59,567 nucleotides of DNA from NCBI GenBank assembly GCA_029260615.1, contig JAJDCX010000058.1, forward strand, positions 1 through 59,567, in the 5' to 3' direction. The translations under genes were made by a program, and so were the position numbers. Positions 1-7,440 of this stretch are shown piece after piece. The first letter of the stretch is position 1; each line of letters opens with the position of its first letter. The stretch is from Phycisphaeraceae bacterium. GTDB taxonomy: Bacteria > Planctomycetota > Phycisphaerae > Phycisphaerales > Phycisphaeraceae. The notes beneath the pieces are model-generated. The model did no database searches. It saw only the letters and a program-made list of their open reading frames with translations, and was not told the origin of the DNA.

Positions 1-205
1 TGGGGTGACGGTTTCCGCCGCGGTCCCACGGCCGGAGGCCATGGGCTTTTGGGGGAAGTTGGGGGCAGCCCTCGAGTCCCGGTCCTTTTAATCTTTGGAT
101 ACTCAGGGTAGCTGTCGATCGTCGCCGTGAGGTTGTCGGCAGGTGTGATCAAAATTAATTACGCCTCCACTCTTGGACGATGCGTCAGGTTTGTGCGCAC
201 AGAGG
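1..205. repeat. Dispersed direct repeat, left copy (cut by window edge)
   Basis: Bases 1-143 align without gaps to 57131-57273 with only a few substitutions. The similarity stops at about 144, then resumes at 162-205 against 57312-57355. The intervening spacer is 18 nt here and 38 nt in the other copy. Both copies are in the same orientation. The shared part holds a hairpin followed by CTTTT (arms 25-33 and 37-45, one A-C mismatch) and, in the second block, the palindrome TGTGCGCACA (192-201). No coding frame is shared convincingly, so this looks like a non-coding dispersed element. The left boundary cannot be seen. Confidence 0.85.
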
Positions 206-349
206 CGACCCTTTTATTGCCAGAGAGGGTGTAAGTTGAGTTGGTGAGGGGTCTAAGAAAATGTGCGATTCTGCGCATTTTTGATGGAAAAACCGGTCAG
301 ATTGTGCGCACGAAAGCGGGTGCTGGCTCCATCAATCTCCATCATCGAT

Positions 350-374
350 TTTAAGGTTCCTGACACCTTTTCCG
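350..374. repeat. Inverted repeat, left arm (25 bp)
   Basis: This 25-bp sequence, with core AAGGTTCCTGACACCTT, is the perfect reverse complement of 1823-1847. The core itself can form a short hairpin (AAGGT/ACCTT). The two arms bracket the AT-rich genes at 418-954 and 1088-1771. Similar GGTGTCAGGAACC-type motifs are known to me as REP-like sequences in several bacteria, but I cannot confirm that identity here. Confidence 0.9.
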
Positions 375-417
375 ATCCCAAAGTCTCCACAAGTATGCCT
401 ATGCACATTCCAATCCT

Positions 418-954
418 GTGATGAACGTAGATCCTAGCGGAAGATTTACAATATTCCAATTGTTTGTAGTACTCTTATTCATTGCGTTCGCCCTATGGTT
501 AATTGTCCCAAGCAATAATAGTACATCAAACACTAGCTCCTCAGGTTTGCAAAATAGTTCTATTCCTCTTTCGGATATAGAAGATGCGATTGATGGATTT
601 GAAAAGGCTAAAGGTATATTAATAAAAGTCGCTAAAGACCAACCCTTGCCGCAAGACTGGCCGGAATACAAATCTCGACTTAATGATAAAGGGGTCTATA
701 TAGTTGGCCAAATGGGAGAGGGCGTTGTAGGGGTAGGCGAGAATCTCTCATACGGCCAGCAAGAGATAGTCAACTACTTTGAAGCATTGGGTTGGAATAT
801 TGACAATCCTGAAGCACGTACACATCCAAATGCAACGGATTATGTTAAGGACAAGGAATCTTGGATAGTAATCTGGGGTACTGCCGAAGCAAAAAGACTC
901 GAGATCGTTGTCGAAGAGCTAGAGAAAGAAAAAGAGCGCAGGGAATCTAATTAG
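418..954 (+). CDS. Hypothetical membrane-anchored protein in AT-rich island
   Basis: The predicted protein has 178 residues and no family I recognise. A single hydrophobic segment at about residues 12-31 (FQLFVVLLFIAFALWLIV) looks like an N-terminal anchor. It is followed by a Ser/Asn-rich linker and a soluble domain that ends in a charged helix rich in Glu and Lys. A membrane-anchored extracytoplasmic protein is the likely topology. The start is either GTG at 418 or the adjacent ATG at 421; no clear Shine-Dalgarno is present. Codon use is strongly AT-biased compared with the genes from 1890 onward, and the gene lies inside the inverted repeat 350-374/1823-1847. This suggests recent acquisition, but that is inference. 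Confidence 0.7.
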   Translation: MMNVDPSGRFTIFQLFVVLLFIAFALWLIVPSNNSTSNTSSSGLQNSSIPLSDIEDAIDGFEKAKGILIKVAKDQPLPQDWPEYKSRLNDKGVYIVGQMGEGVVGVGENLSYGQQEIVNYFEALGWNIDNPEARTHPNATDYVKDKESWIVIWGTAEAKRLEIVVEELEKEKERRESN

Positions 955-1087
955 AACCTCGGCGGCATATGCCTAACCATTCTAATGCATATCACTTGCG
1001 CCACTATTCGATATACTGCATCAATACAAGGGCCTTATCCTAATACCGACCGCTATTAGATCAAACACCCCACGATACATAATTGAT

Positions 1088-1771
1088 ATGTCTAAAATTA
1101 GATTATATAACCGAATCCCACGATACATTCGCATTACTGCACTCTGTATAATTGTGATAACACTGCTTAGTACCGCCTTGTTGACAGCCACTTGGTATTG
1201 TGACAGATTAAGAGTAAATAAAGTAATAGATGAGATAGGCGGCGGAGTAGCTTATCGTCCAATGGGCACCGATATGGTTAGGCGTATCACTGGCCGCTAC
1301 CAACCGGCTATTTTATTGAGAGCACGAGCATACTCAAATATCAACATTGATGATCGCGGCGTAGAGTTATTGGCGGAGTTGTTGCCAAATCTTGAGCAGC
1401 TTAACCTAAGTGAATCAGACATTACAGATGATGCATTTTCGTCAATATCAAAGATGAACAAGCTGTCTTGGCTGTCTGCAAAACGAGTAAGAATCAACGG
1501 TGATGGACTTGAACTGTTAAGACCACTCGACAATCTACAGGTGCTAATTCTTGATAACACACAGATTGATGATTCGTCAGTTGTAAACCTGAAGTATATA
1601 ACCACCTTAACTACTCTTAGCCTGAGCGGCACCCCTATTACAGACAATGCGATCGATACACTCTTAGAACTCGACAATCTTAAAATACTTATCCTTGTTG
1701 ATACTCACATCACGCCAGCAGGCATAGAATATATTCGTGAATCTAAGCCAGATATGGCAATATTATATTAA
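1088..1771 (+). CDS. Membrane-anchored leucine-rich-repeat protein
   Basis: The product has 227 residues. An N-terminal hydrophobic segment at about 16-38 is followed by about five leucine-rich repeats from residue 85 onward. These have the form LxxLxxLxLxxTxIxDxxLxxL, for example LDNLQVLILDNTQIDD and ITTLTTLSLSGTPITD. LRR domains of this ribonuclease-inhibitor or internalin type usually mediate protein-protein contacts, and they are abundant in planctomycetes. No catalytic domain is present. The gene is AT-rich like its upstream neighbour (133-nt gap) and shares the same inverted-repeat boundary, so the two may be one transferred unit. The partner of the LRR surface is unknown. Confidence 0.8.
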   Translation: MSKIRLYNRIPRYIRITALCIIVITLLSTALLTATWYCDRLRVNKVIDEIGGGVAYRPMGTDMVRRITGRYQPAILLRARAYSNINIDDRGVELLAELLPNLEQLNLSESDITDDAFSSISKMNKLSWLSAKRVRINGDGLELLRPLDNLQVLILDNTQIDDSSVVNLKYITTLTTLSLSGTPITDNAIDTLLELDNLKILILVDTHITPAGIEYIRESKPDMAILY

Positions 1772-1822
1772 TAGTAAATTGCGCCTCAAAGCAGAATCCG
1801 GGGGTGAGAAAAGGGGTTGGGC

Positions 1823-1847
1823 CGGAAAAGGTGTCAGGAACCTTAAA
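1823..1847. repeat. Inverted repeat, right arm (25 bp)
   Basis: Perfect reverse complement of 350-374. It lies 52 bp after the stop codon of the LRR gene and 43 bp before the GC-rich DUF4838-like fragment, so it coincides with the change in base composition. Confidence 0.9.
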
Positions 1848-1889
1848 CGGCTGGAACGACGGTGAGTGACAGGGTGAAAGACTAACTAC

Positions 1890-2342
1890 ATGCCAAACGA
1901 CGCACGAACCCTTTCATTGTTGACCTGCCTGACTTGCCTGACGTGGCTGTGCCTGTGGCCTATGACGGCTGTGGCGGGTGAGATGGGGCATGGCTACGCG
2001 ATCACGATCAGCCAGTCGGCAACGCCGACGGAGCGTCGGGCGGGGGACTTGTTGGAGGCCGCGGGTATCGGTGGTCGGGTTTCGGGTTTCGGAAAACAAG
2101 CGGGGCAACCTACGATCTATGTGGGGCCTTCGCTGGCTTCGATGACGCTGGTGGGTGACAAGGTGGACTGGGGCACACTAGGCCCTGATGGCATGGTGGT
2201 CTGGAAGGCAGACAATTCAGACATCGTTTTGGCTGGGGGCAGACCCAGAGGCACAACGCATGCGGTGGTGAGGTTCCTGGAAGAGCAGGCGGGGTCCGGG
2301 GGGTGTCGGTGGTGGCCGGATGGGGGGCATCTGTTATCTTAA
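1890..2342 (+). pseudogene. Truncated DUF4838-like secreted protein (N-terminal part only)
   Basis: This frame encodes 150 residues. It starts with a signal peptide (hydrophobic residues about 8-29, cleavage near AVAGE). The following domain resembles the N-terminal region of secreted DUF4838 / alpha-glucuronidase-like proteins: a core near TERRAGDLLEAAG, an IYVGP strand, then GGRPRGTTHAVVRFLEEQ and GCRWWPDG. Full-length relatives continue for several hundred residues after the RWW motif, whereas this frame stops eight codons later (GGHLLS-stop). No obvious continuation was found in the other frames downstream. It is therefore probably a gene remnant, although a short functional secreted protein cannot be excluded. 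A GCCCGG/CCGGGC hairpin follows the stop at about 2350-2395. Confidence 0.6.
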
Positions 2343-2534
2343 TAAAGATAGCCCGGATACCCCGGCCAAGGCCCGGGGGGCCATGACCGGGCTTTGGGTG
2401 GGTGAGGGATGGTATGTGGTTGAAGCAGAGTGTTTGAAGGCGGGGAAAAAGCACAGGCATTTGTAATTGGGGAGCGACGTTGGGGGACGATCGCATTTTG
2501 TTGATTTGGGGATTGAGTTGCCGATAACTGGGGT

Positions 2535-3113
2535 ATGTCGTTGCGCCCGCATCCTTTGGAGACGTTGTTGACCGCCTTGTCGGGGTGGTTGCCGTTGTTG
2601 GGGGGGATGGTGTTGCTGGGGATGACGGTGATTACGCCGGAGTGGTTGGGGTGGCGTGAGCTGGTTTGGCAGCGGGATATGGTTGCGTTGCAGGCCAAGG
2701 GGCTTGAGACGCAGCGGATGAGTTATGCGGGGTTTAACGATGCGTTGACAGCGGACGATCCGGTGTTGCTGGAGCGGTTGGCGTTTACGCATTTGCGGTA
2801 CAAGCCGGTGGACAAGCGGTTGTTGGACGGGGTGGGCTCGGAGGCGGGTGAGATTGTGGCGGTGGGGAATGGGCTTTGGGATGGATCGGGGGACGTAACG
2901 GGGATGCCGGGGGTGATTGAGGCCTGGTTGGCGGCGCCTCAGCCGGTGGTTGGGCGGGACATTGCGGCGTTGGGGTCTGTGGATACGAGGCTGACCCGGC
3001 TGACGGATGGGCGTAGCCGATATGTGTTGTTGGCGGTGGCGATGCTCTGCCTGCTGGCGGGGCTTTGGCCCGAGAAGGAGTCGGAGCCGGGGGCGGGTGG
3101 GGTTATTGGGTAG
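2535..3113 (+). CDS. Hypothetical inner-membrane protein with two terminal TM helices
   Basis: This 192-aa protein has one hydrophobic helix near residues 13-35 and another near 162-178. Between them lies a soluble, largely periplasmic-sized domain with alternating helices (for example the stretch beginning RDMVALQAKGLETQRM). I do not recognise a family. The TM-loop-TM arrangement resembles small envelope or secretion accessory proteins, but no function is implied. It is strongly G-rich on the coding strand, like its surroundings, and converges on the rhodanese-like lipoprotein gene 16 bp downstream. Confidence 0.65.
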   Translation: MSLRPHPLETLLTALSGWLPLLGGMVLLGMTVITPEWLGWRELVWQRDMVALQAKGLETQRMSYAGFNDALTADDPVLLERLAFTHLRYKPVDKRLLDGVGSEAGEIVAVGNGLWDGSGDVTGMPGVIEAWLAAPQPVVGRDIAALGSVDTRLTRLTDGRSRYVLLAVAMLCLLAGLWPEKESEPGAGGVIG

Positions 3114-3129
3114 TCCGAGGGGTTTGGGG

Positions 3130-3558
3130 TCAGTACCCGGTGACGACGGGGTGATCGTGGCGGTTCCACATGTCAAAGCCACCACGGAAGTCCGATACCT
3201 GGGCATTGCCTGCGGCGAGGAGTTTTTTTGCGGCCGCGTGGGAGAGGGTGTTCCTGGGGCCGTCGCCGTAGACCACGATGTGTTCGGCGTCGGCGAGGCG
3301 TGGGTCGTCGGGGTCCAGTTGCGGCAGTGGGATGTTGATGGCGTTGGGGAGGTGCCCGGTGCGGTACCGGTAATCAGGGCGTACATCGACAATCACGACG
3401 TCCTGCGACTCATCAAGTAGTTCTATCAGCTCAATCGCATCGAGTATCTCGATGTCGTTGTCGGTGACTTGAGGCACCTGGTTGCAGGCCACCAGCCCGA
3501 GAGCCAAGAAAGCAAGACACAGGCAGGCGACTGTGTTGATGATCCGGTAATTCCCCAT
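3130..3558 (-). CDS. Rhodanese-domain lipoprotein lacking the catalytic cysteine
   Basis: The 142-aa product begins with a lipoprotein signal whose lipobox is LVAC, with Cys25 as the predicted lipidation site. Residues about 38-140 form a rhodanese fold: VVIVDVRPDYRYRTGHLPNAINIPL is split around Arg60, followed by the active-site loop VVYGDGPRNTLS and GGFDMW. Active rhodaneses have Cys directly after VVY. Here that position is Gly98, so sulfurtransferase activity is unlikely and a binding or regulatory role at the membrane is more plausible. AAAGGA lies 8 nt before the ATG. It is transcribed convergently with the membrane protein at 2535-3113. Confidence 0.85.
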   Translation of the reverse strand: MGNYRIINTVACLCLAFLALGLVACNQVPQVTDNDIEILDAIELIELLDESQDVVIVDVRPDYRYRTGHLPNAINIPLPQLDPDDPRLADAEHIVVYGDGPRNTLSHAAAKKLLAAGNAQVSDFRGGFDMWNRHDHPVVTGY

Positions 3559-3779
3559 CCCGCGGTCCTTTCGCTTCGGTGCGTCGTTGGTTGGCCGAGT
3601 ACTTCGAGTATGACAGACACAGCATACGCGAACGGCGTGGTGCGCGGCAAGAAGTATGGCATATCCCAGATTATCCTTACGACCCGATCAAGCCGGACGT
3701 GAACCCGACCGATCAAAACATCAGGAAGACGAGTGGCCGTCACAACGGGGCGGACGGGAGAACCCGCTGGGTGAATCAC

Positions 3780-3977
3780 ATGCAACACACTGACGTCACG
3801 GCCGCTCGCCTTCTTTCTAATATCCCCGCCTTTGGTCGCTGGAACAACCGGCCGTTGAATCGTCAACTCAAGCAACTGTTAGCCGAGATGGATGACCAGA
3901 TGCTGATGAGCCTGACAGCCCACGCGGTGCAGCAGATTGCTTCGGGGTCTAAACCGGCACGAAGCCTGCCAGTCTAA
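3780..3977 (+). CDS. Small hypothetical protein
   Basis: A 65-aa frame from ATG 3780 encodes a compact, mostly helical polypeptide (NRQLKQLLAEMDDQMLMSL followed by AHAVQQIASGS). The frame is open further upstream to 3579, but that extension is Arg-rich and looks non-coding. It overlaps the convergent beta-lactamase-like gene by four bases at the stop codons. I recognise no family and no strong ribosome-binding site, so it may be spurious. Confidence 0.35.
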   Translation: MQHTDVTAARLLSNIPAFGRWNNRPLNRQLKQLLAEMDDQMLMSLTAHAVQQIASGSKPARSLPV

Positions 3978-5068
3978 ACAAGTCCCAAATCTTCATAAAG
4001 CGATCCCAAAACGGTGTAGATCCGTTTGTGGTGCGCTGTGTCTCCGGGCATGCCGTTGAAGACGATCGCTACGGCTAAACCGTGAGTCGGGTCGGCGAAG
4101 GCTACCGATGACTGATAACCCGAGTGGCCGAAGGTTTGGCCTGAGGCGTGCGGGCCGTAGCCGTAGGGGACGGTGTCTTTGCCGTATTTGGCAGAGTTGG
4201 GGATGAAGCCCAGGCCCCAATCGATGATGTGTTTGAAGCTGTGGTCGTACATATCGACACGGTGGCGATCGGTGAAGAGGTCGACGGTTTCGGGCTCGAT
4301 GATGCGTGTGCCGTTAAGTTCGCCGGCGTTGAGTAGCATTTCGTAGAACCTGCCGAGTTCGCGTGCCGGGCCGTAGCCGCTGCCGCCGGGGCGACAGTCG
4401 GTACACCAACGCTGCTGGTCGAATCCACTGGGGAGGGTGGTGCCACGGGTGGTTCGGGGCATCTGGCCGATCCGGTCGGCGTTGTCTTGGTAATAGTCAG
4501 CGGGCATGCCGATCCAACTGTCTGTCATACCGAGGGGCTCGAAGATGTGTTGACGGTAGTAGTCGCTGGGCGGTTTGTGTGAGGCGATGCGCACTAGTTC
4601 GCCGAGGATGAACCAGCTTGAGTGGATGTGATAGCCGGCCCGCTCGCCTGGGGTCCAGTCGGGTTCGAGGGGTGTGGCGCAGATCGCGGCGATGATGTCG
4701 TCCCAAGGTACGCCGGGAGATTTGAATCGGCTGGCGCGGAAGCCCGAGGTGTGGGTCAGTAGTTGGCGTGGGGTGATAGTTTCCTTGCCGCCTTGGGCGA
4801 AGCCGGGGATCACATCGGCGACCGGCCTATCTAGATCAAGCCGACCTAGCTCCCATTGCTGGGCGAAGGCGACAGCGGCGATGGGTTTGGTAGCGCTCAT
4901 CCAGGTCTGGATGGAGTCGGTTGCCATGGGGGTGCCGGGGCGGACCTCGCCGAATGCGGCGTCGGTGGCGACGTTGCCGTTTCGGGAGATGTATACCTGG
5001 GCCCCTAAGTGGTGGCCCGCTTGAATGCCCTGATCGATAAGTTTGTTGACGGTCGGTAGCGCGTCCAA
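3974..5068 (-). CDS. Serine hydrolase, class C beta-lactamase / esterase family
   Basis: The 364-aa protein belongs to the beta-lactamase class C / EstB-like family, which includes esterases, D-aminopeptidases and DD-peptidases. The nucleophile motif SxxK appears as SATK at about residues 59-62. A Tyr-containing second motif occurs in RAGYHIHSSW, and FGHSGYQSS near residue 316 fits the HxG motif. There is no signal peptide, so it is probably cytoplasmic. The start is TTG at 5068: AAAGG lies six bases upstream and overlaps the end of yqgE, whose stop is only 9 bp away, suggesting co-translation with yqgE. The substrate cannot be inferred; carboxylesterase activity is as likely as lactam hydrolysis. 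Confidence 0.85.
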   Translation of the reverse strand: MDALPTVNKLIDQGIQAGHHLGAQVYISRNGNVATDAAFGEVRPGTPMATDSIQTWMSATKPIAAVAFAQQWELGRLDLDRPVADVIPGFAQGGKETITPRQLLTHTSGFRASRFKSPGVPWDDIIAAICATPLEPDWTPGERAGYHIHSSWFILGELVRIASHKPPSDYYRQHIFEPLGMTDSWIGMPADYYQDNADRIGQMPRTTRGTTLPSGFDQQRWCTDCRPGGSGYGPARELGRFYEMLLNAGELNGTRIIEPETVDLFTDRHRVDMYDHSFKHIIDWGLGFIPNSAKYGKDTVPYGYGPHASGQTFGHSGYQSSVAFADPTHGLAVAIVFNGMPGDTAHHKRIYTVLGSLYEDLGLV

Positions 5069-5077
5069 GAAATGCCT

Positions 5078-5635
5078 TTAGTTGACCGTGGGGTCTGGGG
5101 GGATGAGGTTGGGGTTGATCTGGGTCTTCAGTTCCTCCAGGCCCCGCTGCTTGATGAACGCCGACCAGGACTGGGTATCCATGCCGGGCTCGAAGACGTT
5201 TTCTTGTGTCGCGTCGGTTACCAGCCAGCCTCCGGCGGCGAGTTCGGCCTCCAGTTGACCGGTGGTCCAGCCGGCGTAGCCGTGGAAGTATCGGGCGGTG
5301 GCTTGTTCGTTTGTAAGTAAGTCGCGGACGAGTTCGCTTTCGACGGTGAAGTAAATCCCAGGCAAGACAGTCTCCTGGGCCAGTTCGGTGACGGAGTGCA
5401 GAACCATCAAAGGGCCATCACACGGGCCGCCGCGCAGCAGCCCCGCGTCGGCTTCACATTCAATATCACCGCCTGCTTCGATCGCATCCCGCAGCATCAT
5501 CCCGGTTGGGCGGTTGAGGACCAGGCCCAAAGCTCCGTCGCCGTCGTGCTTGACGATAAGCACCACCGAACGTGCGAAGTTGGGGTCGTCCATCGCGGGG
5601 GCGGCGAGCAGGAGTTTGCCTTTGAGGGAAGACAT
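5078..5635 (-). CDS. yqgE: YqgE/AlgH (DUF179) family protein
   Basis: The 185-aa protein matches the YqgE/AlgH family: LKGKLLLAAPAMDDPNFARS at the N-terminus, then VLIVKHDGDGALGLVLNRPT, the LLRGGPC loop, and HGYAGWTTGQLEAELA. Its molecular function is unsettled; family members have been linked to transcriptional control of alginate genes. I start it at ATG 5635 rather than 5656, because the family begins at this Met and a TATCAT hexamer preceded by TGC (5642-5647) ends six bases upstream. That spacing predicts a leaderless transcript. The serine hydrolase gene follows after 9 bp, so the two probably form an operon. Confidence 0.93.
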   Translation of the reverse strand: MSSLKGKLLLAAPAMDDPNFARSVVLIVKHDGDGALGLVLNRPTGMMLRDAIEAGGDIECEADAGLLRGGPCDGPLMVLHSVTELAQETVLPGIYFTVESELVRDLLTNEQATARYFHGYAGWTTGQLEAELAAGGWLVTDATQENVFEPGMDTQSWSAFIKQRGLEELKTQINPNLIPPDPTVN

Positions 5636-5800
5636 GGGGATATGATAGCAGGACACGGAACCCGGCTCTTCACGTTGTCGGGGGCGGGGTTGGAGGGAGG
5701 GGTTGTTGGGAGAGAAATGTAGGAAGTGAAGAACCCGGCGTGGCCGCCGGGGCTAAACGGGGGGGAGCGGGGATTGCTGTTTTTTGGTTTGGGGGTATGT

Positions 5801-7177
5801 TTAGCCCCCAACCACAGACAATGAGACGAAGCCTTTGCTGGATACCTTGGCTTCGAACTCGTCCCAGAATTTGTTGACGATGGTGCGGATGGCCCAGTTG
5901 GCGCCGTCGGCGAGGCCACAGATGGTGGCGCCGCGGCCGGAGGGGAGTGCGCCCATGGAGCCGGCGATTTCCAGTAATAGATCGAGATCGCGGGTAGTGC
6001 CGTCGCCTGCTTCGATGCGGGAGAGCATCTTGGACATCCAGTTGGTGCCTTCGCGGCAAGGTGTGCATTGGCCGCAGGACTCGTGGCCGAAGAAGCGTGC
6101 GATGTTGCGTGCGACGGCGACCATGCAGGTGTCTTCATCCATGACCATGACGCCGGCGGTGCCCAGGCCGAGTGTGTCGTACTTGGTGATGTCGAAGTCG
6201 AGTTTGACATCGTAGTCTTCGGTGCTCAGGACGCCGGTGGAGATGCCGCCGGGGATGGCGGTCTTGAACTTTTTGCCGTTGCGCATGCCCTGGCAGAGGC
6301 CTTCGATGAGGTCTTTGAGTGTGATGCCTAGCTCTTCTTCGTAGACGCCTGGTCGGTTGACGTGGCCGGAGACGCCGAAGAGCTTGGGACCGAAGCTGGC
6401 GGGGACGTGCGGGGGTGCGCCTTGGGGGCGTTGGGTGCCCATGGACTGGAACCACTTGGCGCCGTCTTCGCCGCGTTCAAGGATCGGGGTGCAGATGGCG
6501 AGGGTTTCGACGTTGTTGATGATGGTTGGCCGACCAAACGCGCCGGCGACAGCGGGGAACGGGGGCTTGATGCGTGGCCAGCCGCGTTTGCCTTCGAGTG
6601 ATTCCAGCAGCGCGGTCTCTTCACCACAGATATAGGCGCCGGCGCCGCGGTGCAGGAAGAGGTCGGGCCAGCGGTCGTTGATCTTGCCGAGACGGGAGTC
6701 GGGGCCGAAGACCTTGTTTTCGTAGGCTTCCTTGATGGCGTTCTCGAACATCTCGCGCTGGTGGTGGTACTCGCCACGGATGTAGAAGTAGGCGGTGTCC
6801 AGTCGGCACGCGTGCATGCAGATGGCGATGCCTTCGATGATGATGTGGGGATCGAACTCGATGAGCAACCGGTCTTTGAAGGTGCCGGGCTCGGACTCGT
6901 CGGCGTTGATGGCGAGGTAGCGGCGTCCGCCGTCTTCGGGGGGCAGGAAGCTCCACTTCATCCCGGCGGGGAAGCCGGCGCCGCCACGGCCACGGACCTC
7001 TGCGGCTTTAATTAGTTCGATCACATCTTTGGAGTCCATCTTCAGCGCGTTGGCCAGGCCGGTGTAACCGTCGGTCTTGACGTACTGGTCGTAGGTCACC
7101 AGCTTGCGTTCGGCGGGGTCACCCCAGGGATGGGTTGGGATGCGTTTGGTGAGGACGGGTTCTTTGAGGGTCGTCAT
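5801..7177 (-). CDS. nuoF: NADH-quinone oxidoreductase subunit F
   Basis: NuoF carries the NADH and FMN sites of respiratory complex I and passes electrons to the N3 [4Fe-4S] cluster on the cytoplasmic arm. The 458-aa product shows the NADH/FMN glycine motif GRGGAGFPAGMKWSF, the segment AYICGEETALLESLEG, PTIINNVETLA, and the cluster motif ESCGQCTPCREGT, with its fourth Cys in ATICGL near the C-terminus. Length is slightly above the usual 420-445, because of a short C-terminal tail (SSKGFVSLSVVGG). GGAAG precedes the ATG. It is the last gene of the nuoD-nuoE-small ORF-nuoF cluster; nuoG would be expected next but is absent. Confidence 0.97.
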   Translation of the reverse strand: MTTLKEPVLTKRIPTHPWGDPAERKLVTYDQYVKTDGYTGLANALKMDSKDVIELIKAAEVRGRGGAGFPAGMKWSFLPPEDGGRRYLAINADESEPGTFKDRLLIEFDPHIIIEGIAICMHACRLDTAYFYIRGEYHHQREMFENAIKEAYENKVFGPDSRLGKINDRWPDLFLHRGAGAYICGEETALLESLEGKRGWPRIKPPFPAVAGAFGRPTIINNVETLAICTPILERGEDGAKWFQSMGTQRPQGAPPHVPASFGPKLFGVSGHVNRPGVYEEELGITLKDLIEGLCQGMRNGKKFKTAIPGGISTGVLSTEDYDVKLDFDITKYDTLGLGTAGVMVMDEDTCMVAVARNIARFFGHESCGQCTPCREGTNWMSKMLSRIEAGDGTTRDLDLLLEIAGSMGALPSGRGATICGLADGANWAIRTIVNKFWDEFEAKVSSKGFVSLSVVGG

Positions 7178-7244
7178 ATCGATACTTCCGTGCGTGCGTT
7201 CGGTTCAGCGGTGTGGCGAGGACACGTCGATCTGCGATCGACCG

Positions 7245-7436
7245 CTAAACGTTGTGGTCTGAACCGTCACTCGTTACTTCGATTTCTTCGATGGTTGTTC
7301 GGCGGAGGGTTGTTGTTTCGCTGATCTTTTTTTCTTGTGTTTGGTGGCTGATCTTTTTTTTTCTGCCGGCGACGGGTTTGGCGGCGTGATGGATCATCAG
7401 GCCGGTGTTACGGCATAGTTTGGTGAACCAACCCAT
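7245..7436 (-). CDS. Small protein inside the nuo cluster
   Basis: A 63-aa frame fills the gap between nuoE and nuoF. Its ATG lies four bases after the nuoE stop codon, and a GGAG about eight bases upstream sits inside the end of nuoE, which is typical of translational coupling. The N-terminal part (MGWFTKLCRNTGLMIHHAAK) is amphipathic. It is followed by a very basic stretch (AGRKKK) and a Thr/Glu/Arg-rich tail (TTTLRRTTIEEIEV) reminiscent of a docking peptide. I cannot assign a family. The position and coupling make a complex I accessory or assembly peptide the simplest inference. Its length makes chance possible. Confidence 0.65.
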   Translation of the reverse strand: MGWFTKLCRNTGLMIHHAAKPVAGRKKKISHQTQEKKISETTTLRRTTIEEIEVTSDGSDHNV

Positions 7437-7440
7437 CGGA

